DNA of 64,000 nucleotides from Oncomelania hupensis (lineage: Eukaryota; Mollusca; Gastropoda; Littorinimorpha; Pomatiopsidae), in NCBI GenBank assembly GCA_036898135.1, contig CM072516.1:16859336-16923335 (forward strand). Reading direction: 5' to 3'. The position numbers and the translations under genes were made by a program. Every line of letters begins with the position of its first letter. Position 1 is the stretch's first letter. Under the pieces are notes generated by a model. It had not been told where the DNA came from, made no database searches, and saw nothing but the letters and a program-made list of their open reading frames with translations. Shown piece by piece: positions 46,405 through 59,043 of the stretch.

Positions 46405-46620
46405 GAAGTTGGGATAGCATGGTGACGCAGTTGGTACAGTCACCTCTTGTTTTTATGCCAAAGGTTGCGGGTTCGATTCCCACTAGAGGCGAATTTATGT
46501 GACTCAAGACTATCCAGGCCACCGGGTTGTCTCCGGGTACTCGGGCTTCCTCCCTTCCTCGCTATTATAAGGGTATTGGATGCAGTCAATGTAATTTTTT
46601 TAAAAATAAAATTTCGATTT
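46405..46620 (+). mobile_element. tRNA-derived SINE
   Basis: A-box TGACGCAGTTGG (46423-46434) and B-box GGTTCGATTCC (46470-46480) have Pol III promoter spacing. A body with CTCCGGGTACTCGGGCTTCC follows, and the end is A/T-rich. The head cannot fold as a full functional tRNA, so this is a SINE rather than a tRNA gene. Confidence 0.75.
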
Positions 46621-46871
46621 CCATTCCGTGTTCTAATAGGGATCCTTCTGCCTTTACACCACATGTTTGAGTGGTAGAGTTGTGTTTGTTGTTTATGTGA
46701 AAGTGGGTGAAACATGAGAGCGAGTATGCTGGTACAGATCCCCGCTCTTTGAGTCTGATTGCTCATTTGGGGAAAAACGCGTGCATAGCATCCATTATTA
46801 GTAGTATAATGTATTATAAAAGGCATTGCAGCGTAGCACTGTAAACTGCGAACAAGTGTGCATGAAAAGAG

Positions 46872-46941
<70 letters not shown>

Positions 46942-47225
46942 GCAGGACAGAGAATAAAGAGAGAGAGATAGAGGGACAGACAGGGACAAAGAGACAGACA
47001 CGCACACAGAACCACAGACGCTCGAAGTCAAAGTTCGCGATTATTTTCATCAATGACTTCGACAACCGAATGCTTTCAAACAACAATTTCAAAGTCAACG
47101 TGCCCGGTGAAAAGATAAAGGCATCAAAAAGCGAGAAAAAGGGAAACAATTTCGTTTTGATTAACCCGCTAATGGCTTCCAAACAACATCGTCTAACCAA
47201 GCGCTGATAATTACATTCGAAGAAA

Positions 47226-47291
<66 letters not shown>

Positions 47292-49587
47292 GCTCTCTCT
47301 CTCACTCTCTCTTTCTCCCCCCCTCTCTCTCTGTCGTTTATTTCCAGTTAAAACGTATTTGCTTTTTCCTTTGTTGACATCTTCTCTACAACGGTCCCGG
47401 TTTCCAGCAGAAAAAAAATCCTGCTGAAAAGTATACCGGAAATGACGTGGTGAATCTACTTCCGGTGCATGTTTAGTCGGGACTGCTGCAACCGCATCCG
47501 GGATAGTTCAAACACGTCCTTTGCGAGGTACTCAACTAATCCTAAAGGCTCTAAACTTCAGGAGTTCAATGTCAAAGATTCGTTTACCATTCACACTAAG
47601 TGTTGCCCCGCGTTGGAAAAGAACTGAACCCAAGAGAAACCTCTTTCAAAGTCATATCTTTAAAAAAAATACAAAAGATATTCAAAAGGCCGGAAGGATC
47701 AAGGAATTTCTACATCAGTTTCTACGAGGATGTTAATTGTCTACAGTATATAGAGTGACAATTTTACAAACGTCTGATGCTTTCCCCTTTTAGTGTTCTT
47801 ACACTTTTATACACGTCGGCTAGGTCATCCGATATTAATGTATTTTAAATCTAAAGTGTTTGTAATGGAATGCTCTGTCACTGAGTGAGTCATTGGTTAA
47901 ATGGCTAGTTTTGTTTTTTGCACTATTGAAATAAAAACAATGTATGTAGAAAAAAAATCCAACTCTGTGCTCCCCATGAAGACGGATAGCAAGTATTCGG
48001 CAAAGAACGTTTTCCTTCATAAAAAAGATTAAGGGGCTTTTTAGTTTACTTTGTTCTGCGTCATACTGCCCGGCAGATTTTTTTAGAGTTAGCATCTGGA
48101 GAGAGGATGTTGGCGTTACTGGCAGTGATGCTGAAGTTATGGGCTCGCATGCAGTCTTCACAACGAATCACTGCGCCCAGTGCTACCCCCCTCCCATTCC
48201 CATCCCCCAGCCCCCTGAATAGCGCGAGAAAGCGGCCCCAAATGGTCCCCAATTGAATTGTGGCCGTCCCATGCCCCAGCAGCAGCAAGCAACAGAGACT
48301 TTACGAGTGCACGCCGCAAATCTCTCGTTCTTACGATGCAGCTATTGTAACCACTACACGCCACCTTTTGTGTCGTTCAAATGGTTCTTTCTCCAAGGTC
48401 AAGGTAGCTGAGGTCAATAATGCTACAAATACGCTTTTAAGTTTTATCTCAAAATTGGCTAAACCGATTTTGACAATTGCTTGCTTCCATGCAGATAGTT
48501 CAGATAGTGGCCCACCATTCCCTGTGTTAATTTTAACTTCTTTAGGATCAAGCGACAACATCGCCTAAAAATGCTGATTTTGAGCTAAGTGATAAGTTTC
48601 TGGAAGTTTAATTGAATGACTTGTCATTTTGTTTGGAGTTTGAATTCTCCTTATCTATGCGGGGCAAAATTAGTGTTGCTCCTCAGCGATAATGCAGCAG
48701 CCGCAGCGTAGCCTCATCCAGGGCGAGATGGACGCTACACAATTTCATGCTAATCTACCCCAGCAGAGCAGCGCCTGTACCTGGCTCCAACACGTCTAAG
48801 ACACGAGCGTTCGGATATTTACAGTCCGTGACAGGGAGTGTATGCGTGCACAGACTAGACCTCGGTTTAAACTCTCACTCCAAAGAGTCATACACGCACA
48901 CTCCTTTCAGCAGTGCAGTGTCAAGATGGCTGCGCCCTGAGCATGCTGACAGCGTGGAGATGGGCGCGTAAAAAGATCATTATCATCATCATCGTCATCG
49001 TCGTGCGTCAAGCGTGAGAGGTAGGTTGCCTCCATTTTTGTAGCTTACGTACGACTCAGTGGTCGCAGGTTACCTCCATGTTTGTAGGCATCAGAGGTAA
49101 CGAACAGCAGGCTGGATGTCGTAGCCATGATGGAGGGGCAGCGTGTACCGCATGTCTAAGACGTTTAGCAGTGGAATGGACGACACAGCTAAAGAGGCAC
49201 AGCCATTGAGCCAAAGACCCTCCTTTCACTACTTTTATTATGGGAATGGGCAGTTTGGGGGAGTCGGAGTAGGAACGGTCTGAGATGAGCATTGAAGAGA
49301 GCGTGTGTGTCAGTTTTGAGAGAGTGAGGGAGAGAGAGAGATAGAAAGGGAGAAAGGCGGATACAGCAGGATACTTTGGGTCAGGAATACATTAGACAAA
49401 TAATTAATGTGAGAATTAATAATGGACATTCTAGGAATGTCACACCATTTAACGCAATTTCAAGTTTAACGAGGAAATTGTCATATCCATGCGGGGTTGG
49501 GGTTGGGCTGGGGGAGGGAGGGGAAAAAAAAGCAATTAAATATTAGTACGCACTCTGGAAAAATTCTAAGCATAATTCGTAAATTCT
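46621..49587. other. Unassigned 3 kb; (GA)n 46870-46936 and (CT)n 47226-47335
   Basis: At 48290-48365 the minus strand reads TGGCGTGTAGTGGTTACAAT, a tRNA-like A-box region, so a decayed SINE is possible there. No protein-coding gene is supported. Confidence 0.45.
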
Positions 49588-49588
49588 C

Positions 49589-49683
<95 letters not shown>

Positions 49684-49740
49684 ACACCCACCCACACACA
49701 CACACACCCACACACACACACATGCACACGCACACACAAT
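49588..49740. repeat. (CA)n microsatellite
   Basis: Over 60 CA units with CCA interruptions. Confidence 0.97.
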
Positions 49741-50067
49741 GTAATAGTTTAATGTTGTACACGTCGAAAATCTGAAGATTTTTTGTTTTTGTATTTTGTT
49801 TTCATGCAAAGTACGGGAGGCAAAATAAAGAAAGCACGCACTAATTCATTTTGCGAAGCCTTGTCTCCAAATTCGCGCTAAGGGAGGCAACTGGAACTTT
49901 CATACAAACAGGAGTTACATCCCTTGTTAGGGTTCAAATCTCCAAACTCAATTATATAAAAAGAGGATGTGAACCCCCTACAAAAATGGATGGAAAGAAG
50001 AAAGTGTTGTACTAAGAAGCGATGAGAATGAAATAACATGGACAGATTTAGTATAATAAAATATAAC
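49741..50067. other. No gene seen
   Basis: Spacer before the polypurine tract. Confidence 0.5.
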
Positions 50068-50935
50068 TCCAAGAAGAAGAAGAAGGAGGAGGAGGAGTAG
50101 AAGAAAAAAAAGAAGGAGGCGGAGGAGAAGAAGAAGAAGGAGAAGGAGGAGAAGAAGAAAAAGAAGTGGAAGAAGAAAGAGAAGGAGGAGGAGAAGAAGA
50201 AGAAGGAAGAGGAGAAGAAGAAGGAAAAGAAGAAGAAATATAAGAAGAAGGAAAAGAAGAAGAAGGAGGAGAAGTAGAAGGAGGAGGAGAAGAAGAAGAG
50301 GAAGAAGAAGAAGGAAAAGAAGAAAAAGAAGGAGAAGGAGAAGAAGAAGAAAAAACCCATGAAAATGTTGCAGGAGAAGAAGGAGAAGAAGAATGAGGAA
50401 GAGGAGGAGAAGAAGAAGGAAAAGAAGAAGAAGAACGAGAAGAAGAATGAGAAGAAGAAGAAAAAACAAAACCATGAAACTGTTGCAGAAGAAGAAGAAG
50501 AAGAAGAAAAAGAAGAAGAAGAGGAGGAGAAGGAGGATGAGAAGAAGGAAAAGGAGAAGAAGAAGAATGAGGAAAAAAAGGAGAAGAAGAAGGAAAAGAA
50601 GAAGAATGAGAAGAAGAAGGAGAAGAAGAAGAAAAAAACCATGAAAATGTTGCAGAAGAAGAAGAAGAAGAAGGAGAAGAAGAAGAAGAAGAAGAAGAAG
50701 AAGAAGAAGAAGAAGAAGAAGAAGAAGAAGAAGAAAAAGAAGAAGAAGAAGAAGAATAAGGAGAAGAAGAAGAAGATGAAGAAGAAGAGGAAGGAGAAGG
50801 AGAAGGAGATCAAGGAGAAGAAGAAGAAGAACAAGAAGAACAAGAAGAAGAACACGAACAAAGAGAAGGGGAAGAAGAAAGAGAAGAAGGAGAAGAAGAA
50901 GGAGATGAAGGAAAAAAACAAACCATGAAAATGTT
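50068..50935. repeat. Long (GAA/GGA)n polypurine tract with recurring islands
   Basis: About 868 bp with almost no pyrimidines on the plus strand. Four short islands of the form ACCATGAAAATGTTGCAG interrupt it near 50357, 50470, 50638 and 50922. The Lys/Glu-rich plus frames and Phe/Ser-rich minus frames are translations of the repeat. Confidence 0.95.
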
Positions 50936-51177
50936 CAGGTCGAGGATCGCTCCTCCTCAGAAAGTCCAATCTCTTGAGACTGGGAAACTTGATCAGAGAA
51001 AAGAGAACGGACGAGGGAACAACAAGAGCCCCTGGATCTGCCCGGAATACCTTAGCTGTCACTATAGCTCCCTCTCCCTCTCGCCCTTCCTCGCTCCCTC
51101 TCATTCTCAATAAAGAACACCCGCACCTAAACCTCTCACACACACATACATGTACATGTTAACACACCCCAAAACGC
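50936..51177. other. No gene seen
   Basis: Short spacer between the polypurine tract and a GA-rich patch. Confidence 0.5.
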
Positions 51178-51365
51178 AGCGAGAGAGACACAGAGAGAGA
51201 GAGAAGACAGAGACAAAACAGGGAAAGGAGAGACAGACAGACACAGAGAAAGTAGACAGAGAGACAGACAGAGAAAGAAGAGAGAGAAGTGGGGGGAGGA
51301 AGAGGGAGCCAAAGAGAGAAAGGGAGAAATAATGGAGAGAGAGAGAGAGAGAGAGAGAGGGGGGA
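51178..51365. repeat. GA-rich low-complexity tract
   Basis: GAGA, CAGA and GAAA repeats, purest at 51335-51360. Confidence 0.9.
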
Positions 51366-51719
51366 TGGGGTGGGGTCAAGGACCCTCCACACCCCTACAC
51401 CCCTCCATCCCAACCTGGCACATAACCTCCTGTACGAAAAAGCCGACGACACCTGATGGACTACAAACCACATTAAATATTTGACCTCTATCGACCAATA
51501 ATACTAAATACTATCTAGACTATAGAGACTAGTAATCGTACCAATGTCACACAGTGACTGTAGTGTGATGTGGCACACTGACTATAATAATGTCCCCCTT
51601 TGGCCGTGTCTGGAGATTGTGATTTGATTGTCCGTGTCATCAGTATGTAATCATGTAACAGTAGATTTTATGGTAGCCAAACTGTCTTTCCGTACTATCT
51701 AGTTTGATAGGTTGTATAT
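51366..51719. other. No gene seen
   Basis: Unremarkable sequence leading into the ~99-bp satellite. Confidence 0.5.
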
Positions 51720-52180
51720 TAATTACTATGGACCTTAAATACAATATAATGTAGTATTTTACAGATGCTTCAGGCTGAGTGCCATCTTTCCATCGTCTGT
51801 AATTATACAGACAATTATATTGTACCTATGGACCTTAGATATGTACGTATTGTTTTACAAAAAGCTTCAGGCTGAGTAAAATCCTTTCGTTGTTAAAAAA
51901 AATATGAAGACAATTATATTGTTCCCATGGACAGGAAATTTATCTACTATATTACAAAAGCTTCAGGTTGAATGAAATCTTCTCGTCGTCGGTAAATATA
52001 AAGACAATTGTAATATACCTCTGGACCTTGTATGTAGATTTATTATTATGTTATAAAAGATTCAGGCTGAGTGAAATCCTTTCGTCGTCTAAATAATATA
52101 TAGACAATTATATTGTCCCTATGGACCTTATATAGTTTTTGATCTATTAAATAATGTTACAGAGCTTAAGGCTAAATGAG
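51720..52180. repeat. Degenerate ~99-bp satellite, five units
   Basis: The motif YATGGACCTTA... recurs near 51727, 51827, 51926, 52020 and 52119. Each unit also carries CTTCAGGCTGAGTGAAATC, then CGTCGTC, then ACAATTATATTG. Confidence 0.9.
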
Positions 52181-52380
52181 AAATAAATACAATTTCTTGT
52201 GGTCGTGTATTGATGATGGAAATAACACTTAATTGAAGTCTTTATTGTTTTTTTTGTTTTTTTAGCACGTATGGCACATACATGTAATCACGAAAGGATA
52301 ATCTCTTCTCTCTTTGCCCCCTCCCCACACCATCAATTACATAATATACTTTGCTTCAAACTATATTTAGCGTAAAAGTG

Positions 52381-52467
<87 letters not shown>
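52381..52467. repeat. (CT)n microsatellite
   Basis: About 43 CT units. Confidence 0.97.
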
Positions 52468-53059
52468 TTCTCTGTTCACGGAATTTCATATTATGCTCTC
52501 TGTATCTCTCGCTCCCACCGTCCTTCCCTCCCCTTCTCCCTTCACTCACATTACATCATATACACTTTGTTTCCAAGACAATCAGCCGCCATCATCCGTC
52601 CTTTTGCTCCGTTAACATGGGATCATTTTAAAGTTCTTAAAGTTAAATACTAGATTAATACTAGGTTAACCAGTCTTATTATGCGTCTTTTCACGTAGTC
52701 GCTTGATCTTTTGGTTAGAGGAAAGCGAGATTGCGTGCATTTCAGCCTTCCGAGCCTTCAGAAGAGCGCGCGTCACAGTAGCTGGGCTTGTATATGTGTG
52801 TTGGACCTAAGGGTTTAGGAAACAGGGCGCCTCCAGGTTTGTGTTAAAGGCGCTGTCTTCTCACTCAATCACCTGCCCCTTAACGCCCGGAACTCCAGTA
52901 GCCCTGGAGAACGGCCAAGATTTTCCACTTTGCCGCTTTGTTGTGCGTCTGGAATGAGAACCCTGGGGACATGACAAGTGACAACCAGAAAAAGAAAGGA
53001 AGAAACAAAAGTTGTGTAACTATACACCTTCAGTCCCCAGTGACAAAGAGAAAGGTAAA
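52468..53059. other. No gene seen
   Basis: No supported feature. Confidence 0.5.
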
Positions 53060-54130
53060 CAGTACGGCGGTGTACATCTTCAACCTGTAATTGAGTATGC
53101 TTAGTCCAGGAAGAGGGAGGTGGTAGATTGGAGGGGGGGGGGGAGAGGAGGAATTCATGTAAAATAAACCGTGACTTGAATTTGTTTTTCCAGATTCAAG
53201 TTTTAACACAATTAAAAGCTGTGTACATCTTGCACCAGAGTGAAAAAAACTTGTACTGACATTGACATAGAAAAGAAGGAGGACCAAAGTGACTCCAGTA
53301 TACCGACCTGTACGTTACATTTAGATCTACAGCGGTGGTTTAAAACAGCGATGTACATCTTGAACTTGCAGTGACGACGAAAATAATGAAAAAGAAACAA
53401 CCCCAAACAACAACTACAACAAAAAACACAACCCAACTATGGGCTGCAAAGCAGAACTTCGCATCAGATTACAACAGACGCTTCCTGGTGAAATAATACT
53501 GATAACGTTCTAAAAGCACTCCCAAATATCAGCCAATGCGGCGGACCTTAGAATTTTGGGTGTGGAGACCGATACTCGTCGAAATTATTGATGTTGGTCT
53601 TGATGTTGATGTAGGCCACTTCAAAGCCCATGCTCAATGAATAAGCTCAAAGTTGTACATCTTCGTAGTGTGGGAGTCACTATAGGAAAAAAAAAGACTT
53701 GCATTCTACCGCAAACTGTGTACGGTTTGGCAAGCAAAACCCGTAGTTACGGTGGTCGTGAGAGAATCTTGAAGCTAACCCTCCTACATTTTTTTCCAGC
53801 TTCATCTTTGGTGTGCGGCGCCCAAAACATGTTGTACGTAGCTTTCAGTTCATGTTGTACGTAGCTTTCAGTTCAGTGGGTAGATTACCGTCCCCGGACA
53901 CGGATGCGTTATAGGAGACATACGTAGCTTAGTGCAGTGGAGGTACTAATGAACAAGATAAGGCATTTCACAGCAAAACACTTGCGGCTTGCAAGCAAAA
54001 TTCATGTGCGGGGACCGTAGAGCTTTGGCACGCGAACCAAAACATTACAGTTGTACATCTTTGTACTGTGAGGAGGGGGGGGGGGCAGTAAATGAAAAAA
54101 GATAGGCATTTTACAGGGAAACACCTACGG
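53060..54130. repeat. Diffuse repeat with TGTACATCTT motif
   Basis: TGTACATCTT occurs near 53069, 53221, 53350, 53653 and 54054, in partly similar contexts (each near a TGnAnTGnnAG block). A GCAAGCARAAC motif also recurs three times after 53730. A 23-bp direct repeat (CATGTTGTACGTAGCTTTCA...) is tandem at 53827-53873. Confidence 0.6.
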
Positions 54131-54493
54131 GGTGCAAGCAGAACCTATCCCAGCGTGAGAAAGGAGCATCTTCTTGATGTAATGATGTTGTATACTTTCC
54201 ATTTTCACAGCCGACCGCTCATTGGTGAGAAAGCCAGCTCTTCTGTTTAGTGCGGGGCCTCTTTCAGCAACACCCTGCCGGCCATGACACCGGAAATTGA
54301 AAGATCTGAGAAGCCAGAAAGAGAAAAGGGAAGAAGGAGCGGAGTCAGGAGTGAGAGGGAGGAAGAGAAGAAATAGAAGATGATGAAGAATCAAAAGGAA
54401 GAAAGGGAGGAGGAAGAGGGCAACAACAACAAAAAAGAGGAAGAAGAGAAGAAGAAAGAGATAATGATGACCATAATCATGATGATAGCGTAG

Positions 54494-54559
<66 letters not shown>

Positions 54560-55430
54560 TAGAAGTTGGAGGATGATGCTGCTGATGATGCTGCTGCTGC
54601 TGCTGATGATGATAATGATGATGATGGGGATGGGATTAGGAGGGAGTGAGGAGGAGAGAAGAAGAAGAAGAAAAGTAGATTATAAAACGTATGTGTCCAT
54701 CTCCCACCCTTGGCCCGTTCCCCGAGAAAAGAAATGAGGACGGGGCAGAGGGGTGGGGGGATAGACGTGGAGAAGAGAAGTAAAGAATGGAGGGTGAAAA
54801 ACATAAATCTTCTTAGACCCAAAGACCTCTTTAAGAAATGTAGCAAATGTTTCTTCTGAAACTTGTGTCACAACGCCTGAAAAGACCCTCGACTTACGTA
54901 ATCTATTTTGACTCGTTCTCTCTAACAGAAATCATTTACATAACAGAAAGATGAAGGAGCAACTCGCGAGACATTTCCATGATAAAAGTCTTGGGGATCC
55001 CCCTTCATCACCCCCCCCCCCCCCACCTCCGCCCCTTCCAAGACTTTCGAAAGATGCCATCACCTCTTTGACCTTAGAAAATGGCCATGAAGGACAAGAA
55101 GAAGTTGGGACATAGCAGGAGGATAAGGAAACAGTAGGTTAAGGAAAGTAGATTGCAAAATTGCCCAGGAATAGCACCAAGGTTGATTCTATGAAGAGCA
55201 CCGCAGCTCCACAAATGTGTATAGTATTGGAAGAGAAGAGTTGTTTGTTTACATAGCAAAGAAGAGACGCCTAAACTTCAAAGCTTAACAGTCGGCTTGA
55301 GCAACTATTGTCCATTATATCACCTTTAAATGGGACAATAAAATTTCCCAAGTCAATTTCCCAAATCAATTCATCGCCACAAAGAATAAAACAAAACATC
55401 GTTGCTACTCCGCTACTCCGACGCTTTAAC
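54131..55430. other. No gene seen; (TAG)n at 54494-54560
   Basis: Purine-rich sequence around a TAG array and short CTG/GAT runs. No gene supported. Confidence 0.55.
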
Positions 55431-55486
<56 letters not shown>

Positions 55487-55712
55487 GGATTTTTATATAG
55501 CGGGTACTCCAGCCTATGACTAGACTCACCACGCTTTACATAGTCATTACATAAAAATACATGCACTCGATCAAACATCACTTTTGCTACGATACACCGA
55601 AAGACGTAACAGTAAAGGTAAAAACTATTTACAACTATGTACACAAATGACAAAAAAGACAGAAATAGACTATTTACAACTATGTACATAAATGACAAAA
55701 AAGACAGAAATA
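55431..55712 (-). mobile_element. Interspersed repeat X, copy 2 (left part)
   Basis: Starts with (AAT)n and GGATTTTTATATAGCGGG, then matches 38341-38640 inverted. A 43-bp segment (CTATTTACAACTATGTACA...) is tandemly doubled at 55625-55712. The repeat is cut by a LINE and resumes at 57550. Confidence 0.78.
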
Positions 55713-57537
55713 TATATATAACATAAATATATCTAGCTATATGGATGAATGTCAATTTAAAAAAGAAAACCTCTTTGTATGAAATAAAACAGATTAAAAA
55801 ATTGTATCAAAAAGAAATAAACAACATCACTCAGTTTATGAATCAGAATGGTCTCGAACTATCAAAAGAAAAAACAAATTTGGTACTTTTTAGTAATGGT
55901 CAGAAACCAAGACAACTTCCAAAATTAGTAATTAACAATGAACAATTAAAATATGTTAAAGAGGTTAAATTTTTAGGAGTATATTTAACATGCAAGTTAC
56001 ATTGGAACAGACACATAGAGTATGTAATATAAAAGGCTGTTAGAAGTTATAACCTATTGAAAATTATAAGCAAACAATCTTGGGGACAAGATGAAAAAAC
56101 ATTAGTTCATTTAGCTATTGCCCTAGTGAGATCAAAAATAACATATGGACAGGAAGCATATTTTTCTTCTCCAAAATGTTACCTCAAAAAGTTACAAAGC
56201 GTAGACAGTAAGGCAATAAAATTAGCTTTAGGAGTGCCTATTCATACAAAAACAACAGAAGCATATAAACTTGCAGGAATTATGAACTTAGATGATTATA
56301 GGAGATTATCTTGTGCGAAATATATAATCAGAGCAAAAGCTGTAAACAATAGTACAGATGAAGAGCTTTTTATTAGATCGGATGTAGATTTTCCACAACA
56401 TGCCCAAAAGATGCACTCTTTTCAAACAATAGCAACATATACTAAAGATCTTATCCAGTTAGATATAACACATATTGATAATTTACGTAAGGATATAATA
56501 TCACCAGTTCCTCCATGGGAACTTGAAACAGCACATTATGATATACATTATTGTAATGAAAAAAAGAGTCAAAATCAGAACCTTCTTGCCGTTGAAGTTC
56601 GGAATCATTTATGTGAGAAATATTCAGAAACTTTAAAAGTATACACTGACGGATCTGTTTTAGAAACAGGGGAAACAGGAGCTGCTTTTGTTATCCCAGA
56701 TTTGAAAATATCAGAATCTTTTTATATAGGAAAAGGCTATTCTATTTTTACTGCGGAATTAATTGCTATATTAATGGCTCTAAATAAAATTTCTAGTTTA
56801 TGTCTGAATATATTTAGTATAGTTCTATGCGTAGATTCTCTATCTGTTTTAGATGCTCTAAAAGCTAATATTAATTGTGAACGAAAAGAAATTATTTTTG
56901 AGATTAAGAACATTATTCATGGATTGATAATTAGTGGTACTGAAGTGACCTTTTGTTGGATTCCATCACATTGTGGATTTTTATATAATGATTGGGCTGA
57001 TCATGCTGCAAAATTAGGTGCATTAAATATTAATTCCTTATCAATTAAATTAAATCTGTCTTCCAAAGAAATTCAAAATAATATTGAAAATGATCTTGTA
57101 AAGAAACTTCAGTTCTATACAAACTATAAAAATCTTCGTGGATTTCCCAGATCAGTTTCATCTACGGCAAACAGAATATTATTAAATTCAATTAAAACCA
57201 AATATTGTAAAAATGTAAAGTGCATTTGTGATGAACCTCTAACTCTAAAACATATATTATTTGATTGTATTCAGATTCATCCTCTTTTGCCCCTTGAAGT
57301 AAATACTATAACATCAGTTAAAACATTAGTAATGAATTAAGTGTGGGATTGGCAAAAGCTTTAATCAATTCTCCAGTCGCTCGTTTTATTTAACTGAAAT
57401 TGTTATTGTTCTGTTAGATAGATATTAATATTCCCTGTGTGTATGTATGTGTTTATATGTGTCTGTTTAAATGCGTGAATCTGTATGTATGGTCTTTATC
57501 ATCTTGATGAAAAAAGACGTTAATAAAACAACCAACC
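55713..57537 (+). mobile_element. 5'-truncated LINE (I/Jockey group) with target duplication
   Basis: AAGACAGAAATA flanks both sides (55701-55712 and 57538-57549). The interrupted repeat X is continuous without it, so the 1825-bp insertion is well defined. The 3' end is AATAAAACAACCAACC-like. It carries the C-terminal RT part, RNase H and a CCHC motif. The RT palm is lost by truncation. Confidence 0.88.
55745..57340 (+). pseudogene. LINE ORF2 C-terminal part: RT thumb, RNase H, CCHC
   Basis: Two open segments (55745-56032 and 56057-57340) lie in the same frame, separated by one TAA at 56030-56032. The first holds the thumb-type LSKEKTNLVLFSNG and VKFLGVYL motifs. The 427-codon second segment has an RNase H with D198 (YTDGS), E234 (TAEL), D260 (CVDS) and D315 (WADH), all four acidic residues present. 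A C389-X-C391-X7-H399-X4-C404 motif follows, then a stop. Endonuclease and most of RT are absent. The single stop suggests a moderately young dead copy. Confidence 0.88.
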
Positions 57538-57549
57538 AAGACAGAAATA

Positions 57550-57640
57550 GAATAGCAAGGGAATTTTTAGCGGTTTTCACAAATATATTATAAAGCCCAT
57601 TTCAGAAGAAAAAACAAAAACACCCACAAGCGTACCTATA
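57550..57640 (-). mobile_element. Interspersed repeat X, copy 2 (right part)
   Basis: GAATAGCAAGGGAATTTTTA continues the repeat X sequence seen inverted at about 38341-38365. Confidence 0.65.
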
Positions 57641-57904
57641 TATTCTCCATTCACCCCGCTTCCTCAACGTGGAAAGTATAGTTCATCGTTGACTATCCCA
57701 TTTTAAACTCACGGACAACCTTTCAACTGCCCCTTTATTCGTAAAGTTTGCGGACGCCCTAAGACAACAGCCACAGACGAAATCATTAAAAGAGCCAGAT
57801 TCTCCAAATCAGTATCAACAACACTCCATCCAACCTGGCCGGTAAAAGGTCCATGGGCATTACGCCGAGTACAAGCGCAGCGTGCGGCATGCGTACGCTT
57901 AGAA
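57641..57904. other. No gene seen
   Basis: Spacer between repeat X and the hairpin. Confidence 0.5.
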
Positions 57905-58020
57905 CACAGGCGCTTGTATCTGGACACGCGAGCGCCTATGCCTGTGACGCGTCTCCCATTGGTTATCTATAATACAGGCACAGGCATAGGCGCTCGCGTG
58001 TCCAGATACAAGCGCCTGTG
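57905..58020. mobile_element. Perfect 42-bp inverted repeat with 32-bp loop
   Basis: Arms 57905-57946 and 57979-58020 are perfectly complementary. They begin CACAGGCGCTTGTATCTGGA and are GC-rich against AT-rich surroundings. TTAGAAC occurs just outside each arm (57899-57905 and 58023-58029), possibly a target duplication. A tiny foldback MITE fits best; a hairpin RNA precursor is an alternative. Confidence 0.8.
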
Positions 58021-59043
58021 GTTTAGAACGAGGTGGGGTGCATCTTGACTCCAGACACCAATGTTGTACATGTATATACGCTTAGTTATGGAGTCCAGTG
58101 CCTTGGTTAGCTCTTTTAACTACAAAAGAGCAACGGACTTCCATATTCCAATATACATTATGATCCCGGGACGTCTTTTTATTCCCAAGATACTTGGATA
58201 GACTGTGGATCGAGGTTCAGGTCGATTGTGGCTGACTCGCCTTGTATTGGTGATGTTTTCCCAGTTAACTATCCCTGGCTTTTAAGGAAAGAGGACACCG
58301 CGTATTTAGATACGAACTACCATACCGCTCGATAGTGGGATTAGAATTCTGTCTACTTGTCTACGGAAGATTCCACATAGGGTAGCGAAGACTCGCTGAC
58401 TACTTCCTCAAAAAGTTTTGTATGGCACAACTAGTATATTGGAAAGGTAGTTGGTAATGAAGCTTTAGCAAGTCTCAGCAATGTGACAGGAGATTCGACG
58501 CCCGTCCCCCAGTTTCGTGCAACAGGAGCAGAAAAGAAGAGAAGTGCAAGAGAGAGAGAGAGAAAGAAGGAGAGAGAGAGAGACAGAGAGAGACAGAGAG
58601 AGAGAGCTAATGAGGAGGAGAAGGAGAAGAGAAGACTCCAAAATGAGGTAAGAATAACAAAGACCAGATGAAGAGGAGGCAAGAAGATGATAAAGAATGA
58701 CAAGAAGACGAAGAGACGTGGCAGAGGCGGATGACCAAAGAAGAAACTAAAAAGCGGAAGGGCCCATGGAAGAAGAGAAGAAGAAAAAGAAGCAGAGAGT
58801 GGTTAGCAGTTAACAGCAAAGAAGATGTAAACTGAAGGTGGGAAAGAAGAAGAAGAAGAAGAAGAAGAAGAAGAAGAAGAAGAAGAAGAAGAAGAAGAAG
58901 AAGAAGAAGAAGAAGAAGAAGAGGGAAACCAGAAATTGCAAACAGTTGTAACCTTTCGGTGTCTTTGAAATATGTTATCAACAAATCTGGAATATCAATT
59001 ATACGATTCTACTCAAACTGTCTATGGTAATATTTGAATTCTC
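58021..59043. other. No gene seen; GA tract 58550-58610 and (GAA)n 58846-58922
   Basis: About 530 bp of ordinary sequence, then purine-rich repeats. Confidence 0.55.

Noticed and set aside
46405..46490. Functional tRNA gene
   Set aside because: A and B boxes are present but no cloverleaf closes, and a SINE body follows.
49878..51143. 421-codon Phe/Ser-rich minus frame and 189-codon Lys/Glu-rich plus frame
   Set aside because: Both are translations of one polypurine/polypyrimidine tract; no domain or start context.
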